64,000 bases of DNA from Chitinophagales bacterium (GCA_017303855.1 JAFLBL010000001.1:687978-751977); one strand, 5' to 3'. Shown: positions 1 to 8,475, counted from the stretch's first letter. Numbers and translations: made by a program. Notes: generated by a model from the letters alone, not told the origin.

Positions 1-333
1 TTAGTAGCGCTATGAGAAGCTTGTGAATTGCAACTGCTAAATATAACAAAAGCTAATAAAACAATAACAGCGGTATTTAATCTGTCTATTGAAAAAATCA
101 GTTTATTAGATTGCGCCATAGCTGTTCAGTATAGGTTACTACAACGGGCGAGGCTTCAAGCAGATGTGGAATTTACCAGCTTTCTACCGGCACCGTTGAT
201 AAATAAATTATCAATTTGAAATTATGCACTAAAGTTCAAAATGGCTTGCCCAACCCGAATTAAAGCCGGACTTTGTACATTGCTGAAGTTTGATTGTCCA
301 GCCACATCTGCTAACAACCCGATGTAGGCGTAG
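1..333. other. Non-coding AT-rich edge of defence island
   Basis: No convincing gene is visible here; a 63-codon frame on the plus strand from position 28 has no recognisable protein features. The minus strand carries short motifs such as CCCGTTGTAGTAACC (near 135-150) and GGGTTGTTAGCAG (near 309-321). They resemble the core-site-like motifs that often flank small acquired gene modules in Bacteroidota. A related ATAACGTAGGGCG-like motif lies on the minus strand near 2250-2266. Whether these are attC-type recombination sites cannot be decided by eye. Confidence 0.3.
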
Positions 334-885
334 TTACTTTTGAAAGTTTACATACTCGCATTCAATACCATCAAGTTTGTCTACAAAAGATTTAAAACTT
401 GGAGAATTTTGATAAACAATTGTTTTATTAATGGAGGCAAGGAAATTCACTCCATCAATAACTTTATTGTAAGAGCCGACACATTTTTTTATTACCGAAG
501 ATCCTCTTAGCCCATCTGTTTTATCAGGCTTTTCCTGAACATTACCAATTAATTGATAATCTGCCACAATCCAATTTTCAATCATTCTGTCAGCAACACC
601 GATTCTTACATCTTGGTCAGTTATTCCTTCAGCTATTAGATTATCATGCAACTCTGTGCAAATGTCTTTTATACTATTCTCTCGATCCTCCTTATCTATC
701 AAAACTATAATTGGATAATGCCTATTTCCAAACATACGAATCATAGATGAAATCTTCTTTGCAATTGCTGAAATTGTTACATTCTTACCATTGAGATTTG
801 TACGCTGAATTGGCCTTCCAGGACAGATTTGAGAAATAAAGCACTGCTCGGTGTGACCGTCTACAATAAAAGCTGGATTAGGCAT
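334..885 (-). CDS. Small TOPRIM-like protein (DUF4276/RloB-like), effector candidate
   Basis: A protein of about 183 residues, probably a metal-dependent TOPRIM-fold nuclease or effector that works with the upstream ATPase. It shows the N-terminal TOPRIM acid motif FIVDGHTEQ (near residues 6-14), a second acidic motif VLIDKEDRE (near 60-70) and a MIENWIVAD segment like the E-x-W-x-x-x-D stretch of DUF4276/RloB-type proteins. A longer frame opens at 945. I chose the ATG at 885 because the protein then begins MPNPAFIV at the TOPRIM strand and overlaps the ATPase stop by 8 bases (ATGCCTAA), a typical coupled arrangement. Comparable ATPase-plus-TOPRIM pairs are known in PARIS and AbiL-type defence. 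Assignment to a named system is not possible from sequence alone. Confidence 0.7.
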   Translation of the reverse strand: MPNPAFIVDGHTEQCFISQICPGRPIQRTNLNGKNVTISAIAKKISSMIRMFGNRHYPIIVLIDKEDRENSIKDICTELHDNLIAEGITDQDVRIGVADRMIENWIVADYQLIGNVQEKPDKTDGLRGSSVIKKCVGSYNKVIDGVNFLASINKTIVYQNSPSFKSFVDKLDGIECEYVNFQK

Positions 886-2230
886 GTTGAATCGAGTTTG
901 AAAAGTAAAAATGTCCAAGACCGAAGCCAGAATTTGATATTTCATCTTTAATTAGTTGCAGATTCCCGATTCTTTTAGCAATAGTTTTTCCCTCTCTTAA
1001 GTCTACAATTATAATTTCCTCTGGTTGTGAGCTGTTTAATAAAGATTCACTGTGAGTTGTCATTAATACAAACGATTCTGTGTCTTTCTCAGAAATATGA
1101 TCTCTCATTATCTGAGCAATTTCTGACTGCATCCATGGGTGAAGGAAGTTTTCAGGTTCTTCAATGGAAAATATAGTTCTTGAGGTAAGAATGGCTGTAA
1201 TTAACGAAAGCCACTTTATAGTCCCATCTGACATAGCGGAAAGTGGTAAAACTGCTTCATAATCGCCTGTCTTAATTGTAATTTTAATTAGCAATTTATT
1301 GTCAAAAGGATCATTGTCAATTGTTATGTCCGAAACAGTATTATTAGCAAGTTTTAGATATGATTTTATTTTTTCTAAACTTTTAGGCTCAAAGCTTCTT
1401 TCTGGTTTATCAAAGCCAAAAAAAATCCTCCTTTCATTCTGATCTTTAGCCTTACTATTTTTCATAGCATATAAAGTCGTACCAAGTCCAGACCCATCTC
1501 TTTTGATTTCTGCTGGAGTTGCCGCATCCTCGAATTCTTTTACTTTGCTTGGTATGATATTAAAACTTTCTCCTCCTACAAGATCACTCATAATCCTATG
1601 AGAGATATCTAAATATGGAAATAGAGTGTAAATTATTGGTTTGCTACTTGGATTTTGCTCTAAAGCAAATTTTTCAAATGATTTTTTAAAATCTCCCTTT
1701 TCATCATTTTCTGTAAGAATAAATCTGGGCTTAAATTTTTTTTGATTTAATTTGAATATCTTATACTTTTCGCTTGACAATTCCTCTTTGGTGTATTCAA
1801 TATCAACATCCCAATTTAGTCTAGTCTGATACTTATCTGGATCATTATGAAACCTTGAAGCTGTTCTAATTTTTATCCGCTGGTGTGTGAAATAAATACT
1901 ATCTTTTTCAAATGATGTTTTTACTTCTGCTTCATACTCGTAAACATAATATAGTTTTGATTTTTGTTTAGTTGAGCCAAAGATTTTAAACTTAATATTA
2001 TCTTGATAATTATTTGGCCCAATTTTTTTAAAAATCGCTCCTGCACCGCCAACGGAACTTACAGCTCTACCAATCGGATTTTTGATTAGTTGAGATAAGA
2101 ATTCAAAAAATAGAATTATGTTAGTTTTGCCAGCTCCGTTTGGACCAACAAGGATATTTACTCCCTGATTTAGCTTTAACGAAAAGTCTGATAGTGATTT
2201 AAATCCGTCTATCTCAATTTTTGTTATCAT
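878..2230 (-). CDS. AAA/ABC-type (RecF-like, AAA_21) ATPase of a defence pair
   Basis: A 450-residue ATPase with an SMC/RecF-like split fold. The Walker A motif GPNGAGKT is at residues 29-36, a signature-like LSAMSDGT at about 330-337, the Walker B stretch IFSIEE at about 353-358 followed by ENFLHP, and the H-loop TTHS at about 391-394. Such proteins (RloA/AbiLi/AriA-like) usually sense a phage trigger and control a partner effector. Here the partner is the TOPRIM protein whose start codon overlaps this gene's stop. The gene is clearly AT-rich compared with genes after 5.3 kb, which suggests horizontal acquisition. Family-level identity is secure; the defence role is inferred from architecture and neighbours. 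Confidence 0.8.
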   Translation of the reverse strand: MITKIEIDGFKSLSDFSLKLNQGVNILVGPNGAGKTNIILFFEFLSQLIKNPIGRAVSSVGGAGAIFKKIGPNNYQDNIKFKIFGSTKQKSKLYYVYEYEAEVKTSFEKDSIYFTHQRIKIRTASRFHNDPDKYQTRLNWDVDIEYTKEELSSEKYKIFKLNQKKFKPRFILTENDEKGDFKKSFEKFALEQNPSSKPIIYTLFPYLDISHRIMSDLVGGESFNIIPSKVKEFEDAATPAEIKRDGSGLGTTLYAMKNSKAKDQNERRIFFGFDKPERSFEPKSLEKIKSYLKLANNTVSDITIDNDPFDNKLLIKITIKTGDYEAVLPLSAMSDGTIKWLSLITAILTSRTIFSIEEPENFLHPWMQSEIAQIMRDHISEKDTESFVLMTTHSESLLNSSQPEEIIIVDLREGKTIAKRIGNLQLIKDEISNSGFGLGHFYFSNSIQHA

Positions 2231-2469
2231 ATAGATAGTTTTTTTCTAAATACGCCCTACGTTATATTATTGCGAAGGCAGAGGATTCATTGATATCCAG
2301 CCCGAAACAAAAGCCCATTTGAAAATATGGTGTTAAATTTAAGAACTAAAGATGAACTATGAACATCGAACCCGCATTGCTGTTGATGATTGTATACAGC
2401 TGATTTTATATTGTCAAGTCCTGCTTTTGCAAATTCTTTTGTTGTGCATTCGTGCTTCTGTCATCTGTT
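2231..2469. other. Intergenic spacer inside defence island
   Basis: 239 bases separate the two ATPase genes, so they are probably not one tight operon. The minus strand has a stop-free run of about 46 codons (about 2285-2425) with no start and no recognisable motif, possibly the tail of a lost gene. The motif ATAACGTAGGGCG occurs on the minus strand near 2250-2266, close to the start of the RecF-like ATPase gene, and resembles motifs near 140 and 315. Confidence 0.35.
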
Positions 2470-4428
2470 TTAAAAGAGCTTATTTATTTCAATAAATACT
2501 TTTTCAAAATTATCGAGTGTTGATTTATCAAAGTATTTTTGGTCAACACCTTTTGAAGCAAGTTTATTGGCAGGTCTATAATGATTAAATCCGTCCGCCA
2601 ACTTTAAAAAATCCGTGAGTTGAATAAGTATTGGTTTTATTTTGTTATTCAAGTCAGAAAGTTTGACCTGTTTATCTGGGAATGCCTCATTATAAAACTT
2701 CAAATAATCCTCTTTAACAAATAAGTCTTCAATGTCAGCTGTTATATAGTCTGTAAGAAATTCATGAAAGAATTTTACTTTCTTGCCTGAAATAATTTTC
2801 TGTTCAATCATATCATCAAGCTTTGCTTTTCCTTTACCATCCCTAAATGTGTCAAGTAAACAGACGATATTCAAACTACTTCCTCTCAAAAGAGAAATAA
2901 AAGTTGAAACTTTATCAAGCCCCCCTGTTGGCACAATAGTAATTTTATTATCCAACCCTGTTCTGCCGGTTGATTGCAAAATTGCGGACATTACTTGCAA
3001 ATAAAGTAAATCACTTGCCCCTTCAACTAAAAGATTATGCTTTGATATGAAGAGATTTTGTGCAATATCATATCCTAATGCAGCTTGAAGAGGGAAAAGC
3101 GTATTAGGATCTTTTTCTTGTATACTCTCAGAAATTATTGAGCCATTTTCAGTTTCAAGTACAGTCCTAACCTTTTGCAACTTATCTGATTCAATCATGA
3201 AGGGAGAATGGGTTGTATAGACTATTTGGTAGTCTGCAGACAAGTCATCTAAAAAATGAAGCAGGTTTGCTTGTGCGGCAGCATGAAGGTTTAGTCCAGG
3301 TTCGTCAAGTAGCAATATATAATTGCTCTCTTTATCCTCTTGAATTTTTTTGAACCAAACTAAAAAAGAAAAAAACCAGTTGAAACCCTTACTTCTATTT
3401 TTTAGAGGTAATGATACCCCTGAACGTCTATTCTTTACCCGAATGTCCAGAACATGCTCAATAACTTTTACGTCAGTCACAGTTACATCTCGATTGTAAA
3501 TAGGCTCTTTTACTTTTCTTTCCACCTCGCCTGTGATTTTATCTATATCAAATGTAATTTCAAGATTGCGATTCGTCTCCCAATACTTAAAGAGTTCATT
3601 TGTTATGGTTGCCTGAGTGGCTTCAAGTTCTGCCTTAAAATCTTCAAAATTTTCTGCACTAATGATTTCATCGGTATTTATGTCTGCAAGCTCAAATAAG
3701 GCTTTTGCAGTCTTCAATTCTTCATCAGTTAAGTTCTCGTCATTTAATTTTTCAATGCTAATTCTTGAAGGGAGAGCATAATATTCATCATAGTATAAAA
3801 ATTTCGGAAGATTTGGCAATATGTGTACTCTAATAATGTACTCATGGAATATACTGTCTTTCCATTTCAAATCATTTTTAAAGTACTTCTTGAATTCTTC
3901 CAACCCTTTGAGCAAACCCTCATCTTTATATTCAGCAATAAGTACATCAAGTTCAGCTAGTGTTTTAACGGTAGATAACTTATCATTGAGTGACTTACTT
4001 GATATTTTAAGTTCACCTGTTTTGTTTTCAACAAATTTTAAGTAGTCGGCTTCAATATCATTCCAAAGTCTACCGTTCGAATATTTATGAGAAACTGAAA
4101 TTGTCTTTTGGGTAAATACTTCTTTGCCCAAATCAGCTTCAATCGCAGCAATTAATTTATCTGAAAGAGAATATACTGCTGTTATTGCTATTGCATCAAC
4201 TCCGCTTTTGTCGAGTGCCTTTTTTTCTTTTCTCGGGTAATCATGAGTTGATGTATACTTGAAAGCTTCGTCCTTCTGAAAATAGTTAGACTTTGCAAGT
4301 GCTTCCAAAACTGAAGTTTTTCCAGATTCATTCATTCCAACAAGAATCGTAATGTCGTTTTCTACATCGAAACTTTGTTCGGTTTCGATGCATTTGTATT
4401 TGTGGATAGTAGCTTTAATTAGTTTCAT
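2470..4428 (-). CDS. OLD-family ATP-dependent endonuclease (AAA + TOPRIM)
   Basis: A 652-residue protein combining an N-terminal ABC-type ATPase with a C-terminal TOPRIM nuclease domain, the architecture of the OLD (overcoming lysogenisation defect) family. Visible motifs: Walker A GMNESGKT near residues 30-37, a signature-like NRSKGFNWF, Walker B LLLDEPGLNLH, H-loop TTHSPF, then the TOPRIM glutamate motif LLVEGASD at about 466-473 and the acidic motif LLDTFRDGKG at about 524-533. No UvrD-like helicase lies next to it, so it is not a Gabija (GajA/GajB) locus; it fits a stand-alone class 1 OLD protein. OLD proteins degrade DNA and act in phage exclusion. It begins the AT-rich island on the minus strand. 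Confidence 0.85.
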   Translation of the reverse strand: MKLIKATIHKYKCIETEQSFDVENDITILVGMNESGKTSVLEALAKSNYFQKDEAFKYTSTHDYPRKEKKALDKSGVDAIAITAVYSLSDKLIAAIEADLGKEVFTQKTISVSHKYSNGRLWNDIEADYLKFVENKTGELKISSKSLNDKLSTVKTLAELDVLIAEYKDEGLLKGLEEFKKYFKNDLKWKDSIFHEYIIRVHILPNLPKFLYYDEYYALPSRISIEKLNDENLTDEELKTAKALFELADINTDEIISAENFEDFKAELEATQATITNELFKYWETNRNLEITFDIDKITGEVERKVKEPIYNRDVTVTDVKVIEHVLDIRVKNRRSGVSLPLKNRSKGFNWFFSFLVWFKKIQEDKESNYILLLDEPGLNLHAAAQANLLHFLDDLSADYQIVYTTHSPFMIESDKLQKVRTVLETENGSIISESIQEKDPNTLFPLQAALGYDIAQNLFISKHNLLVEGASDLLYLQVMSAILQSTGRTGLDNKITIVPTGGLDKVSTFISLLRGSSLNIVCLLDTFRDGKGKAKLDDMIEQKIISGKKVKFFHEFLTDYITADIEDLFVKEDYLKFYNEAFPDKQVKLSDLNNKIKPILIQLTDFLKLADGFNHYRPANKLASKGVDQKYFDKSTLDNFEKVFIEINKLF

Positions 4429-4626
4429 ATTACAAAGATAGGTTTAAGGTCATTTTTTCAATTGTCAGGTTATTTTCACAGGGTGTCCTTAGTATTACGC
4501 ACAAACATTGCACTATCGAAATTAATCTTATTCACATAATGATCTACTTACTGAAAACTAACTTCTTACAAAACAGAAATCACTTCCTCAATAACCGATA
4601 ATAAACATTTAATCCCGGATAGTTAA

Positions 4627-4956
4627 TTAAGCCCCACAATTTACCCATTCCCCCCATCCCCACAATACCCTTTTTGGGTTAGTCCCGGGCGTTAGCCCCG
4701 CAAAAAGCCGCAGGGCGGTTGAAAGGTTAACAAGTTGAAAAGTTGATAAGGTGGCTTCGGATGGAGTATTACTGTTCCCCTCTACATCTAGGTTAATAGT
4801 GCAGTTCGGTCCGGAGAATCCAAATCCTACCTTACCGTTAGGCATGGTTGCCCTGTCTGTAAACCCTGAAATCTGCCATTTAAGCCCCGGTTGTCTTTTC
4901 GGGCCTGCTTTCTTTCTATTGTTAAAACCAGCCCCGTAAAAGCCTCCGTAATGCAT
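4627..4956 (-). pseudogene. Decayed ORF resembling a surface or tail-fibre C-terminal segment
   Basis: A 109-codon frame reading MHYGGFYGAGFNN at its start and containing KVGFGFSGPN followed by INLDVEGNSN. This resembles the 'GxVGIGTxxPxxxLDVxGN' segment common in Bacteroidota surface and phage tail-fibre-like proteins, but the rest of such a protein is absent. The middle of the frame (STFQLVNLSTAL) is encoded by an 8-nt repeat array at 4717-4751, as if a repeat had been inserted into, or generated within, old coding DNA. I treat it as a remnant; a real small protein is possible but unlikely. Confidence 0.35.
4717..4751 (+). repeat. 8-nt tandem array, dialect A (GTTGAAAA-like), 4 units
   Basis: On the plus strand the units GTTGAAAG, GTTAACAA, GTTGAAAA and GTTGATAA follow one another exactly, then GG. 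The same 8-nt family occurs at 48870-48923 and 54774-54896. Confidence 0.8.
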
Positions 4957-5030
4957 TTACAGGAGTTCAGGCGGCAGAAGGCCTGCTCCGGGACAAAAGG
5001 GAGATAAGCCGCCCTGCCCCAGTACTCCTT

Positions 5031-5118
5031 CGTACCACAGCCGTACCAGCTTCGAGGCATGGCCGGGGTTAAAGCGCACCATGCGCTATAACCCCGAACA
5101 AGGTACGGCTGTGGTACG
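5031..5118. repeat. Large nested stem-loop (17-bp outer arms)
   Basis: Perfect 17-base outer arms lie at 5031-5047 and 5102-5118 (CGTACCACAGCCGTACC and its reverse complement). Inside them is a second stem: CGGGGTTA (5064-5071) with TAACCCCG (5089-5096), continued after an A/A mismatch by AGCGCA (5073-5078) with TGCGCT (5082-5087) and a CCA loop. No T-tract follows, so it is not a plain terminator. It sits in the 333-base gene-free stretch 4957-5289, which otherwise shows nothing I recognise. It could be a REP/MITE-like element or a structured RNA. Confidence 0.75.
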
Positions 5119-5289
5119 GCGTTGGCCCGAAGCGCTCCCGAAGCACTTCCGAAGAAATAATAGCGGTAAATGGATGGGCACCGGGCAATGTGTTGAAAAA
5201 GATAGCGGTAGAGGAGCACGATCCCCGGCTGAAAACAATAACGGAAAATGACCATGTATCCAATCCCTCCCCCGTACTACCTTTACCGG

Positions 5290-5694
5290 ATGAATGAAAC
5301 TCATCCGGTGGTGCTTTTTGACGGGGTTTGCAATCTCTGCAACAGCTCCGTGCAGTTCATCATCCGCCGGGATAAAAAAGACCGTTTCCGTTTTGCCCCG
5401 CTACAGGGAACTACGGGACAGGCCCTGCTGCGTCAGCACGGACTGCCTGCTGATTCTTTCAATTCATTCATACTGGCTGAAGGCGATAAAATTTATACTC
5501 ATTCCACCGGGGCACTGCGGATGCTCAAGGGACTTGGTTTCCCCTGGTCACTGGGATATGCTTTCATTATTGTTCCCCGCTTTATCCGCGATGGAGTATA
5601 CAATGCGGTTGCCCGTAACCGGTATAAATGGTTTGGCAAACAGGAATCCTGTATGATACCCACGACTGCCCTCAAGAAGAAATTCCTGGAATAG
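5290..5694 (+). CDS. DCC-family (DUF393) thiol-disulfide oxidoreductase-like protein
   Basis: A protein of about 134 residues of the DCC family, named for its N-terminal D-x-x-C-x-x-C motif, visible as FDGVCNLCN with cysteines at residues 14 and 17. The family is thioredoxin-like and thought to act in thiol-disulfide chemistry; substrates are unknown. The frame is open from 5248, but the ATG at 5290 (MNETHPVVLFDG) gives the usual family N-terminus, so I chose it. A heptamer array begins 6 bases after the stop. The gene stands alone between eroded DNA and the convergent E1 gene. Confidence 0.85.
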   Translation: MNETHPVVLFDGVCNLCNSSVQFIIRRDKKDRFRFAPLQGTTGQALLRQHGLPADSFNSFILAEGDKIYTHSTGALRMLKGLGFPWSLGYAFIIVPRFIRDGVYNAVARNRYKWFGKQESCMIPTTALKKKFLE

Positions 5695-5700
5695 GGAAAA

Positions 5701-5742
5701 AAGTACGAAGTAAGAAGTACGAATTACGAAGGGCATTTCGTA
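5701..5742 (+). repeat. Heptamer array, dialect C (GTACGAA) with terminal hairpin
   Basis: Units GTACGAA, GTAAGAA, GTACGAA and TTACGAA run from 5703, just after the DCC stop codon and in its sense orientation. The array ends in ACGAAGGGCA, and TACGAA (5725-5730) pairs with TTCGTA (5737-5742). The same array and edge occur on the minus strand at 35309-35342 and 47355-47390. Confidence 0.85.
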
Positions 5743-5778
5743 AAACGAGTTTCCATAGGACATTTAAGCTACTTAGCA

Positions 5779-5820
5779 GGGGCTGTTGACTACTAACTCC
5801 CGACTACTAACTACTATCTA
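5779..5820 (-). repeat. Heptamer array, dialect B (GTTAGTA) with GGGCTGTTGAC edge
   Basis: On the plus strand the edge GGGGCTGTTGAC is followed by TACTAAC-type heptamers. The same edge and array recur at 5940-5981 and 40971-41015. The bases between this copy and the next (5821-5939) hold no gene. Confidence 0.8.
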
Positions 5821-5939
5821 TTCCAACATCCTTCGGCAAGCTCCCCGCATGAGGCGGGACAGGCAGGATGACACGATCATTTCGTTCAGGATGAGAAAAA
5901 AAAGAAACTTCCTTTTCTTAAACAAAAGCCTCTTAGCAT

Positions 5940-5981
5940 GGGCTGTTGACTCCCGACTCCCGACTACTAACTACTAACTAT
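5940..5981 (-). repeat. Heptamer array, dialect B, at the 3' end of the E1 gene
   Basis: Read on the minus strand this gives GTTAGTA, GTTAGTA, GTCGGGA, GTCGGGA and GTCAACA, then GCCC. It begins within the TAG stop of the E1 gene and runs in its sense direction. Confidence 0.85.
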
Positions 5982-8371
5982 TCATTCATCATTTCCCTTA
6001 CCACTGCCGCAATCTCTTCCGCATTGGGTTTGCTGAAATAATCGCCATCACTGCCATAGGCGGGCCGATGAGCTTTAGCGGTGATGGTGCGGGGGGCCAC
6101 ATCCAGGTACTTGTATCCGCCCTGTTGTTCCATTACCTGGTTAAACATATAGGCCGCGGCACCTCCGGGTACATCTTCATCCACAAACACGATGCGGCTG
6201 GTTTTTTTCAGTGAGTCCAGTATCTGGTGATGAATATCAAAAGGCAACAGGGTCTGTACATCAATTATTTCGCAACTGATACCCATCGGTTCCAGCATAT
6301 GTACAGCATCCTGTATGATGCGGAGTGTGGATCCGTAGGACACAATCGTTACATCATCTCCTTCCCGGATTATTTCAGGTACTCCCAACGGTACGGTAAA
6401 ATCAAGCAGGTTGGATACCAGTTTTTCCTTTAACCGATACCCGTTCAGGCATTCGATCACGATCCCGGGGTCATTCCCCCGGAGCAATGTATTGTACATG
6501 CCCACTGCCTGGGTCATATTTCTCGGTACACAGACAAACATACCCCGCAGTGCATTCACGATCATGCCCATGGGTGAGCCGCTGTGCCAGATCCCCTCGA
6601 GCCGGTGGCCGCGGGTACGTACAATCAACGGACAGCTCTGGTGACCGCCGGTACGGTAATGCAGGGTGGCCAGATCATCACTCAGTGGCTGCAACCCGTA
6701 TAGCAAATAATCGAGGTATTGAATCTCCGCAATCGGGCGCAGGCCACGCATAGCCAGGCCAATACCCTGTCCCATGATGGTCAGTTCACGAATACCGGTA
6801 TCAAATATTCTTTCCGCCCCGTGTTTTTGCTGGAGTCCGCTGAAGCCCTGGTTTACATCACCAATGAAACCAAGGTCTTCACCAAAGGCAAGGACTTTAG
6901 GGTTATGGGTAAACAACTCATCAAAGTACCGGTTCAGAATTTCAAAGCCATTCAGCATGGGCGCATCCGGCAACAGCACGGATTTTATTTCCGGTACATG
7001 CAGGGCGCTGCGCGGACCTTCATTGTACAGGTGCGTATTGTACAATTTCTTGTTTTCCTCCTGCAGTTCTTTATAATAATCTTTTGTCCAGAATGCCGCG
7101 TCGGTATGTCCGGCGATCTGGAGAGCGGCATTCAATGCTTTGAGTACATCGCGGCGAAGGGGCTCGCGGTTGGCGGATAATTCAAGGGCGATTTTGTGCA
7201 GTTCCTGCGTATGATCCGGCAATGTATTGGCCATGGCATGTATCAGGTCCGTAGCCCTGGCAATCTGCTTTTTTACGGGCGTGATAAATTTTGCCCAGGC
7301 GGTGGATTTGCTTTCCCGCACATGTTCCTTTGCTTTCTCCGCAATCTCATCCAGTTCTTCTTCCGCCGCCAGTTCATTTTCAATCAGCCATTCCCTCATT
7401 TTGCGGATGCCGTCCCATTCCCGCTCCCATTCCAGCCGCTCGGGACTCTTATAACGTTCGTGACTACCCGAAGTAGAATGTCCTTGCGGCTGGGTAATTT
7501 CCTCCACATGAAAAAGTACGGGCGTATGGGTTTCACGCGCCAGGCGGATCCCTTCTTCAAAAGCTTCACACATTCCTGCATAATCCCATCCCTTCACTTT
7601 ATAAATATTTATGCCGTTGGTTCCTTCCTCTTTCCGCATACCTTCCAGGGCGGCGGAGATGGATGATTTAACCGTTTGAAATTTTTTCGGGACAGAAATT
7701 CCATATCCGTCATCCCAAACGAATACAGCCAGCGGGATTTGCAATACGGCCGCGGCATTCATGGTTTCCCAGAAATGCCCTTCACTGGTGGAAGCATCCC
7801 CGATGGTAGTAAAACATACTTCATTTCCATTATCGGATAATCCCCTGAAGGCTTTCAGCTGCTCCACGTTTCTGAAGGCACGGGAGGCATAGGCCAGGCC
7901 AATAGACCGGGGCATTTGCGCAGCGGTGGGTGCCATATCACTGGCCACATTTAAAGAGGCAGCCAGATCCACCCACTCGCCCTGTTCGTTCACATTGCGG
8001 GTGGAAAAATGACAGTTCATCTGACGACCGGAACTGAATGGTTCGCGGGCCGGATCCGGATCGGCATACAACTGGGCGAATACCTGTTCCGCGGTTGTCA
8101 ACCCGATCGCAAACATAAAAGTCTGGTCACGGTAATAACCACTCCGGAAGTCGCCAGGCCTGAAATAACGCGCCATTGCCACCTGGGCCACTTCCTTACC
8201 ATCCCCGAAAATGCCGAATTTGGCCTTCCCACCCAGTACTTCTTTTCTTCCTAACAAACTGGTTTCCCTGCTGATACAGGAAATCCGGAAGTCACTCAGT
8301 ACCTGGTCCCGGAAAAGGTCATAGGAGAGTTTCCCGGCATCCGTCAGTATTTCCGATTGGGTATTTTCCAT
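5978..8371 (-). CDS. Fused E1 alpha/beta subunit of a 2-oxoacid dehydrogenase
   Basis: A thiamine-diphosphate enzyme that decarboxylates a 2-oxo acid, probably a branched-chain type, and passes the acyl group to an E2 lipoyl protein. From the ATG at 8371 (MENTQSEIL) it has about 797 residues: an E1-alpha domain (about 30-400) with the ThDP motif GDASTSEGHFWETMNAA, and an E1-beta half (about 460-797) with EDLGFIGDVNQGF, FDTGIRE and the C-terminal transketolase fold. Alpha-beta fusion is common in Bacteroidota. The frame is open to 8434, but a TATTTTTG element lies only 4 bases upstream of the chosen ATG, suggesting a leaderless message. E2 and E3 are not in the window. The stop codon lies in a heptamer array. 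Confidence 0.9.
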   Translation of the reverse strand: MENTQSEILTDAGKLSYDLFRDQVLSDFRISCISRETSLLGRKEVLGGKAKFGIFGDGKEVAQVAMARYFRPGDFRSGYYRDQTFMFAIGLTTAEQVFAQLYADPDPAREPFSSGRQMNCHFSTRNVNEQGEWVDLAASLNVASDMAPTAAQMPRSIGLAYASRAFRNVEQLKAFRGLSDNGNEVCFTTIGDASTSEGHFWETMNAAAVLQIPLAVFVWDDGYGISVPKKFQTVKSSISAALEGMRKEEGTNGINIYKVKGWDYAGMCEAFEEGIRLARETHTPVLFHVEEITQPQGHSTSGSHERYKSPERLEWEREWDGIRKMREWLIENELAAEEELDEIAEKAKEHVRESKSTAWAKFITPVKKQIARATDLIHAMANTLPDHTQELHKIALELSANREPLRRDVLKALNAALQIAGHTDAAFWTKDYYKELQEENKKLYNTHLYNEGPRSALHVPEIKSVLLPDAPMLNGFEILNRYFDELFTHNPKVLAFGEDLGFIGDVNQGFSGLQQKHGAERIFDTGIRELTIMGQGIGLAMRGLRPIAEIQYLDYLLYGLQPLSDDLATLHYRTGGHQSCPLIVRTRGHRLEGIWHSGSPMGMIVNALRGMFVCVPRNMTQAVGMYNTLLRGNDPGIVIECLNGYRLKEKLVSNLLDFTVPLGVPEIIREGDDVTIVSYGSTLRIIQDAVHMLEPMGISCEIIDVQTLLPFDIHHQILDSLKKTSRIVFVDEDVPGGAAAYMFNQVMEQQGGYKYLDVAPRTITAKAHRPAYGSDGDYFSKPNAEEIAAVVREMMNE

Positions 8372-8375
8372 ATGA

Positions 8376-8383
8376 CAAAAATA
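8376..8383 (-). promoter_or_regulatory. -7 promoter element TATTTTTG of the E1 gene
   Basis: A perfect TAnnTTTG element on the minus strand, separated from the ATG at 8371 by only TCAT. Transcription should start at or next to the start codon, so the mRNA is probably leaderless. Confidence 0.6.
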
Positions 8384-8467
8384 GGGAGAATGAGAGCGTA
8401 CAAATCCCCTGTTAAAAAATAGCGGATAACCCATGCAACCCCTCTATGACATCTGGCATCTTTCCCC

Positions 8468-8475
8468 TAAATTTG
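8468..8475 (+). promoter_or_regulatory. -7 promoter element TAAATTTG
   Basis: A perfect match to TAnnTTTG, 19 bases before the ATG of the first DUF1573 gene. It probably drives both DUF1573 genes. Confidence 0.55.

Noticed and set aside
28..219. 63-codon plus-strand frame at the window edge
   Set aside because: No recognisable domain and no promoter; it overlaps motif-like non-coding DNA of the island edge.
2470..4428. Gabija system (GajA plus GajB)
   Set aside because: The OLD protein could serve as GajA, but there is no UvrD-like helicase gene beside it.
4827..5255. 142-codon minus-strand frame across the nested stem-loop
   Set aside because: No family features; it is produced by the GC-rich inverted repeat and overlaps the decayed ORF in another frame.
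5786..5977. 63-codon plus-strand frame between the dialect B arrays
   Set aside because: Its codons come from the repeat arrays and intergenic DNA; no start signal or protein features.
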